In this document: positions 22,239 to 25,085 of the stretch, one piece after another
Layout: every line of letters begins with the position of its first letter
Numbering within the stretch: the first letter of the stretch is position 1
Assembly (NCBI GenBank): GCA_048498995.1
Contig: JBEHWX010000088.1
Span: 1 to 25,085, forward strand
Direction of reading: 5' to 3'
Origin: JBEHWX01 sp048498995
Lineage (GTDB): Bacteria; Bacteroidota; Ignavibacteria; OLB7
DNA: 25,085 nucleotides
The notes under the pieces: model-generated
Told to the model about the DNA's origin: nothing
Database searches by the model: none
Seen by the model: only the letters and a program-made list of their open reading frames with translations
Made by a program: the position numbers and the translations under genes

Positions 22239-24908
22239 ATGTCGACATTCAATCTGGGGCTTCCCACGGATATCCCGTGGAAGCGCATCTGCGTCACGCA
22301 GGATATGCTCGACGCGAACCCCTGCGACGCCACCCGGCCACATCCGTGGCGCCACTCGATCGCGGTCTTCCGCTACGATCCCTCGGATGACTATCAGGCC
22401 GATGCTCTGGCGGCCGGCTACAAGATCTCGTACCTGAAGGTGTCGGTGAGCATCACTCCCTGGGCACCACAGTTGACCACAAACACCAAGAACACGCTCG
22501 TTCCTCTGGGCAATGTCGATGACCTCGAACCGACCTACCCGGTCTACGGCGGCCTGCTGCAAGTGACGGTTGCCCCCCCTCCGAGTCTCCAGGGATCGAC
22601 CGCCCTCATCGACTATCCGTACTTCGGAGACTTCGAGCCGAAGAAGCGGGAGATGTACGAGGCGGTCACATCGAGCGGCGAGGTATTGTCGGGATCGGGC
22701 ACCGCGCTGTCAGTCGGCAAGAGCGCGCAGAACACCCAGTCGCTGCAGAACTACGATGTGCTCAACGGCTGGAACTTCAACGTGAGCGGCGGAATCAGCC
22801 TGGGACCTGTCGGCGCCAATGCATCCGTCGGCGGCGGCGTCAACGGCCAGTGGGGAGATGTCAACTCCAACTCGGTGCAGCACAGCGATGTCTCCACATC
22901 CGACTCGAGCACGGAGCGCCGTGAAACGGAGTCGCACGTGACGAACATCACGCAGATGTACAATCTGTTCCAGGCGTTCCATCTCGGCACCAATCGCGCC
23001 GTGTTTCTGATGGAGCCTCGTCCGCACGTGGTTCAGAGCGACGCAACCTTCATCAACGGACCGCGGAAGCTGGAAGGGATTCAGGAGGTGTTTCTCGTGG
23101 TGATCCGCCCCAACAGCATCGATTTCTGCGTGTCGGCGCTTCTGGAGACCGCCCACCTGTCGACAATCGCCTCCGTTCCGACCAAGACGATCACGCGCAT
23201 CGGACGGATCGCTCCGGGCACGCTCGATGCCTTTCCGATCCCGATTCCCTCTGGATGGTCACTTGCATCATACCGTGCCGACAAGGGAGTCGAGGTTGTT
23301 TTACGGGGAGTGACGCCGACGACGGTGTCGCTCGGGCAGACAGTGAATGGATTCACCTATGGTATCTATCCGCAGGGGGCAGGAGATCCTCTTGCCGGCT
23401 CCGATGTCGTTATCGTGACGAATATCGCTGGAACCTCGAGCGTTGATTACGAATTCCGATTTCATCTCGTCGCAGATCCGGTGCGGATCGAGGAGACCAA
23501 GCATATGTTCCTCGTGGCCCGCGACGTCTGCTGCTGCACGGGAGCTCCCGCCCCGATCGAACACTGGATCTCCTACGAGCACGACCTGGAGGGAACCCCG
23601 GGACAGTTGGGCATCGTCAACGGCCCGGCAACGATTGAAGCACTTCAGCAGAGCCGGCAGATGGCGGACTTCCTTCACAACGAGATCCTCAAGAGCGCTG
23701 CCACCTCGGACCGCCGCTACAATCGCGGAGAGATCACGTACGATGGAAGCGATGCATTTCTCACGAAGCTCGCCAGCCACCTGGAAGCAAAGGGGATGAG
23801 CCTGGATCGCCTGACCAAGCCGGTGCAGACGGCCTCCGCGCTCAGCGCGGAGGGACGGGATGTTCTGTCGACAGTGTACGGAACCGCTCCGCTGTCGGAT
23901 GTGCTCAAGTCGGACGCGCTTCGCCTGGCGCAGGAAACGGGAACGCTACGCAGCAAGATCCTCCAGTACAAGGCGGCCGCGCTGGCTGCTCTTCGTCCGG
24001 CGGCACCGACCTCGCCGTTGCCGCAGCCTCTCAGGGGTATCATCGGCGTTCGCGTGGCAAGCACGAAGCCGAATCCCGACCAGCCGAAGACGCTGGCCGA
24101 GATGTCCAACCCGAACTCTCCGCTGCTCGTCGACGTAACCATGGCTCCGGACATCATCGAGGTCGATTTCAACGGACAGCCGGATGCCGGCACCGTCACC
24201 TCCTCGACCTTCACGGTAACGAGGAACGGTGTCGCGGTCAGCGGACAGGTCACGATGCCGACCACAACGCGCGCACGGTTCACGTTCTTCGAGCCGGTGC
24301 AGCCCGGAGGTCTCTACACCGTCACCTTGCGGGGAGATGCTCCGGCGATCACGTTCCAGGGGCGCAGGCTCGATGGCGAGGCGAAGGGGCTTCCGTCGGG
24401 GGATGGCAACGAGGGGGGCAATTTCGAATTCATCGTCCGCGGCAGCGTGCCGTCGTTCACCTACTCGCCGAATATCGTGGTCACGCGGTTGAAGGTCGTG
24501 GGTATTCGCGTACGCTCCCTTGCTCCGGACCCGACCAATCCTCGCATCGTCGCGGAGGTGACCAATCCCACGGTGCCACTGCTGGTGGCCGGCACGGAGC
24601 AGCCGAGCATCATCGACATCGACTTCAACGCGCACCCGGACAACGGCACGGTGAATGATCTGACATTCGTCGTCCAGAAATCCGGTACCCCTATCACGGG
24701 CACCGTGACGATGATCACGGCGACCACGGCACGATTCACCGCCTCCACACCGTTCGGCATCGGCAATACCTATTTCATCTCGCTCCGTGGTGGCACCGAG
24801 CCGACGATCAAATATCAGGGCACACTGATCGATGGCGAGCCGGTGGCACTCCCCTCCGGTAACGGCTCGCCGGGCGGCGACTTCAACTTCAACATCACGA
24901 TCACCTGA
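22239..24908 (+). CDS. Large protein with two C-terminal Big_5-like Ig repeats
   Basis: The 889-residue protein has an unrecognised N-terminal part. There is no signal peptide (MSTFNLGLPTDIPWKRIC). Residues ~150-230 are rich in Ser, Thr, Gly and Asn with alternating polarity (NFNVSGGISLGPVGANASVG, then a Ser/Thr/Glu stretch). This is the kind of pattern found in membrane-inserting hairpins of pore-forming proteins, but that is only suggestive. A CCC cluster sits near 430 (ARDVCCCTGAP) and a helical stretch follows at ~460-590. Two homologous repeats of ~135 residues end the protein (~600-735 and ~752-889). Each has IDV/DIDFN, a TFTV-x-G-x-V-G-VTM block, and DGE--LPSG-G--GG-F-F, as in Big_5/SbsA-type Ig-like domains. 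The ATG at 22239 has no Shine-Dalgarno; an in-frame ATG at 22122 would put the 11-bp hairpin inside the coding region. Its link to the Rhs island is unknown. Confidence 0.85.
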   Translation: MSTFNLGLPTDIPWKRICVTQDMLDANPCDATRPHPWRHSIAVFRYDPSDDYQADALAAGYKISYLKVSVSITPWAPQLTTNTKNTLVPLGNVDDLEPTYPVYGGLLQVTVAPPPSLQGSTALIDYPYFGDFEPKKREMYEAVTSSGEVLSGSGTALSVGKSAQNTQSLQNYDVLNGWNFNVSGGISLGPVGANASVGGGVNGQWGDVNSNSVQHSDVSTSDSSTERRETESHVTNITQMYNLFQAFHLGTNRAVFLMEPRPHVVQSDATFINGPRKLEGIQEVFLVVIRPNSIDFCVSALLETAHLSTIASVPTKTITRIGRIAPGTLDAFPIPIPSGWSLASYRADKGVEVVLRGVTPTTVSLGQTVNGFTYGIYPQGAGDPLAGSDVVIVTNIAGTSSVDYEFRFHLVADPVRIEETKHMFLVARDVCCCTGAPAPIEHWISYEHDLEGTPGQLGIVNGPATIEALQQSRQMADFLHNEILKSAATSDRRYNRGEITYDGSDAFLTKLASHLEAKGMSLDRLTKPVQTASALSAEGRDVLSTVYGTAPLSDVLKSDALRLAQETGTLRSKILQYKAAALAALRPAAPTSPLPQPLRGIIGVRVASTKPNPDQPKTLAEMSNPNSPLLVDVTMAPDIIEVDFNGQPDAGTVTSSTFTVTRNGVAVSGQVTMPTTTRARFTFFEPVQPGGLYTVTLRGDAPAITFQGRRLDGEAKGLPSGDGNEGGNFEFIVRGSVPSFTYSPNIVVTRLKVVGIRVRSLAPDPTNPRIVAEVTNPTVPLLVAGTEQPSIIDIDFNAHPDNGTVNDLTFVVQKSGTPITGTVTMITATTARFTASTPFGIGNTYFISLRGGTEPTIKYQGTLIDGEPVALPSGNGSPGGDFNFNITIT

Positions 24909-25044
24909 TATCGTCCGCCGAGGAGATACGATTCGGAAGCAGTCTGGTGTGTGAGGCAGGCGTGGGAGCGGAGTACCGTACACTCTCCCCCTGGTGAATG
25001 CTGACAGCGGGTCCGCAGCCATGGGCATACCTCTCAAAACACCG

Positions 25045-25084
25045 AGCGGCCGCGCGGGCTGATCGCTCATCGCGCGTGGCCGCT
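25045..25084 (+). terminator. Hairpin at the window's right edge
   Basis: AGCGGCC (25045-25051) pairs with GGCCGCT (25078-25084), and GCGCG (25052-25056) with CGCGC (25071-25075), leaving a 2-nt bulge and a 14-nt loop. It ends in T at the window edge, so a T-tract could follow. It lies about 135 nt after the 889-residue protein gene and could end its transcript or that of a convergent gene outside the window. Nothing else was seen in 24909-25044. Confidence 0.45.
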
Positions 25085-25085
25085 T

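Overview
The window is GC-rich bacterial DNA (ordinary genes have strongly GC-biased third positions). It includes one lipoprotein with a lipobox. No rRNA, tRNA, CRISPR array or taxon-specific marker was seen, so the host cannot be named. A free-living soil- or water-type bacterium with a large genome fits the content: an Rhs polymorphic toxin, a YCF48-type propeller lipoprotein, a hemerythrin-domain protein and alkylation-repair glycosylases.

Positions 1-8320 are an ordinary housekeeping region. Five minus-strand genes run from 4116 down to 59: a helical hypothetical protein, the glycosylases Tag and AlkD, a LOG-family protein, and a seven-repeat YCF48-like lipoprotein. The first two overlap by 4 nt, and Tag and AlkD look like an alkylation-repair operon. 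Diverging to the right are an MBL-fold hydrolase, a hemerythrin-domain protein, an acetyl-CoA hydrolase/CoA-transferase family enzyme and an SRPBCC protein. Several gene ends carry GC-rich hairpins with no T-tract.

Positions 8320-21700 form an accessory toxin/immunity island. A long leader with promoter-like boxes and two large palindromes precedes a 2011-residue Rhs/YD-repeat protein. This protein has a DUF6531-like N-terminal module, an RHS core ending in DPTGL, and a roughly 355-residue variable C-terminal region. Its last ~110 residues look like a HYD1-type ADP-ribosyltransferase toxin tip (inference). A candidate immunity gene overlaps its 3' end. An array of short same-strand genes of lower GC follows, made up of paralogous families. 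One family appears three times (15482, 17506, 20375) and resembles a free-standing EF-G domain IV. Another gene (18593) resembles a free-standing EF-Tu domain 2. Two more families occur as tandem or dispersed pairs (16302/16745/21009 and 17132/18171), and two small proteins carry zinc-ribbon cysteines (15898, 18938).

From 19385 onward, the segment 14241-16860 is repeated as a decayed copy. It holds an orphan Rhs C-terminus fused to an IS3-family remnant, a frameshifted immunity gene, a frameshifted EF-G-IV-like gene, an intact paralog of the 16302 gene, and a stub of the 16745 gene. An IS5-type transposase remnant lies at 17948. The Rhs linker is about 98% identical between copies over 162 bp and then diverges sharply, which suggests toxin tips are exchanged through homologous linkers.

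Positions 21711-22238 hold no gene but have several strong hairpins. A large 889-residue protein with two C-terminal Big_5-like Ig repeats and an unrecognised N-terminal part then follows, and the window closes with a terminator-like hairpin.

The most notable idea is that this Rhs immunity island carries stand-alone mimics of translation-factor domains, each placed after a small, probably helical protein.
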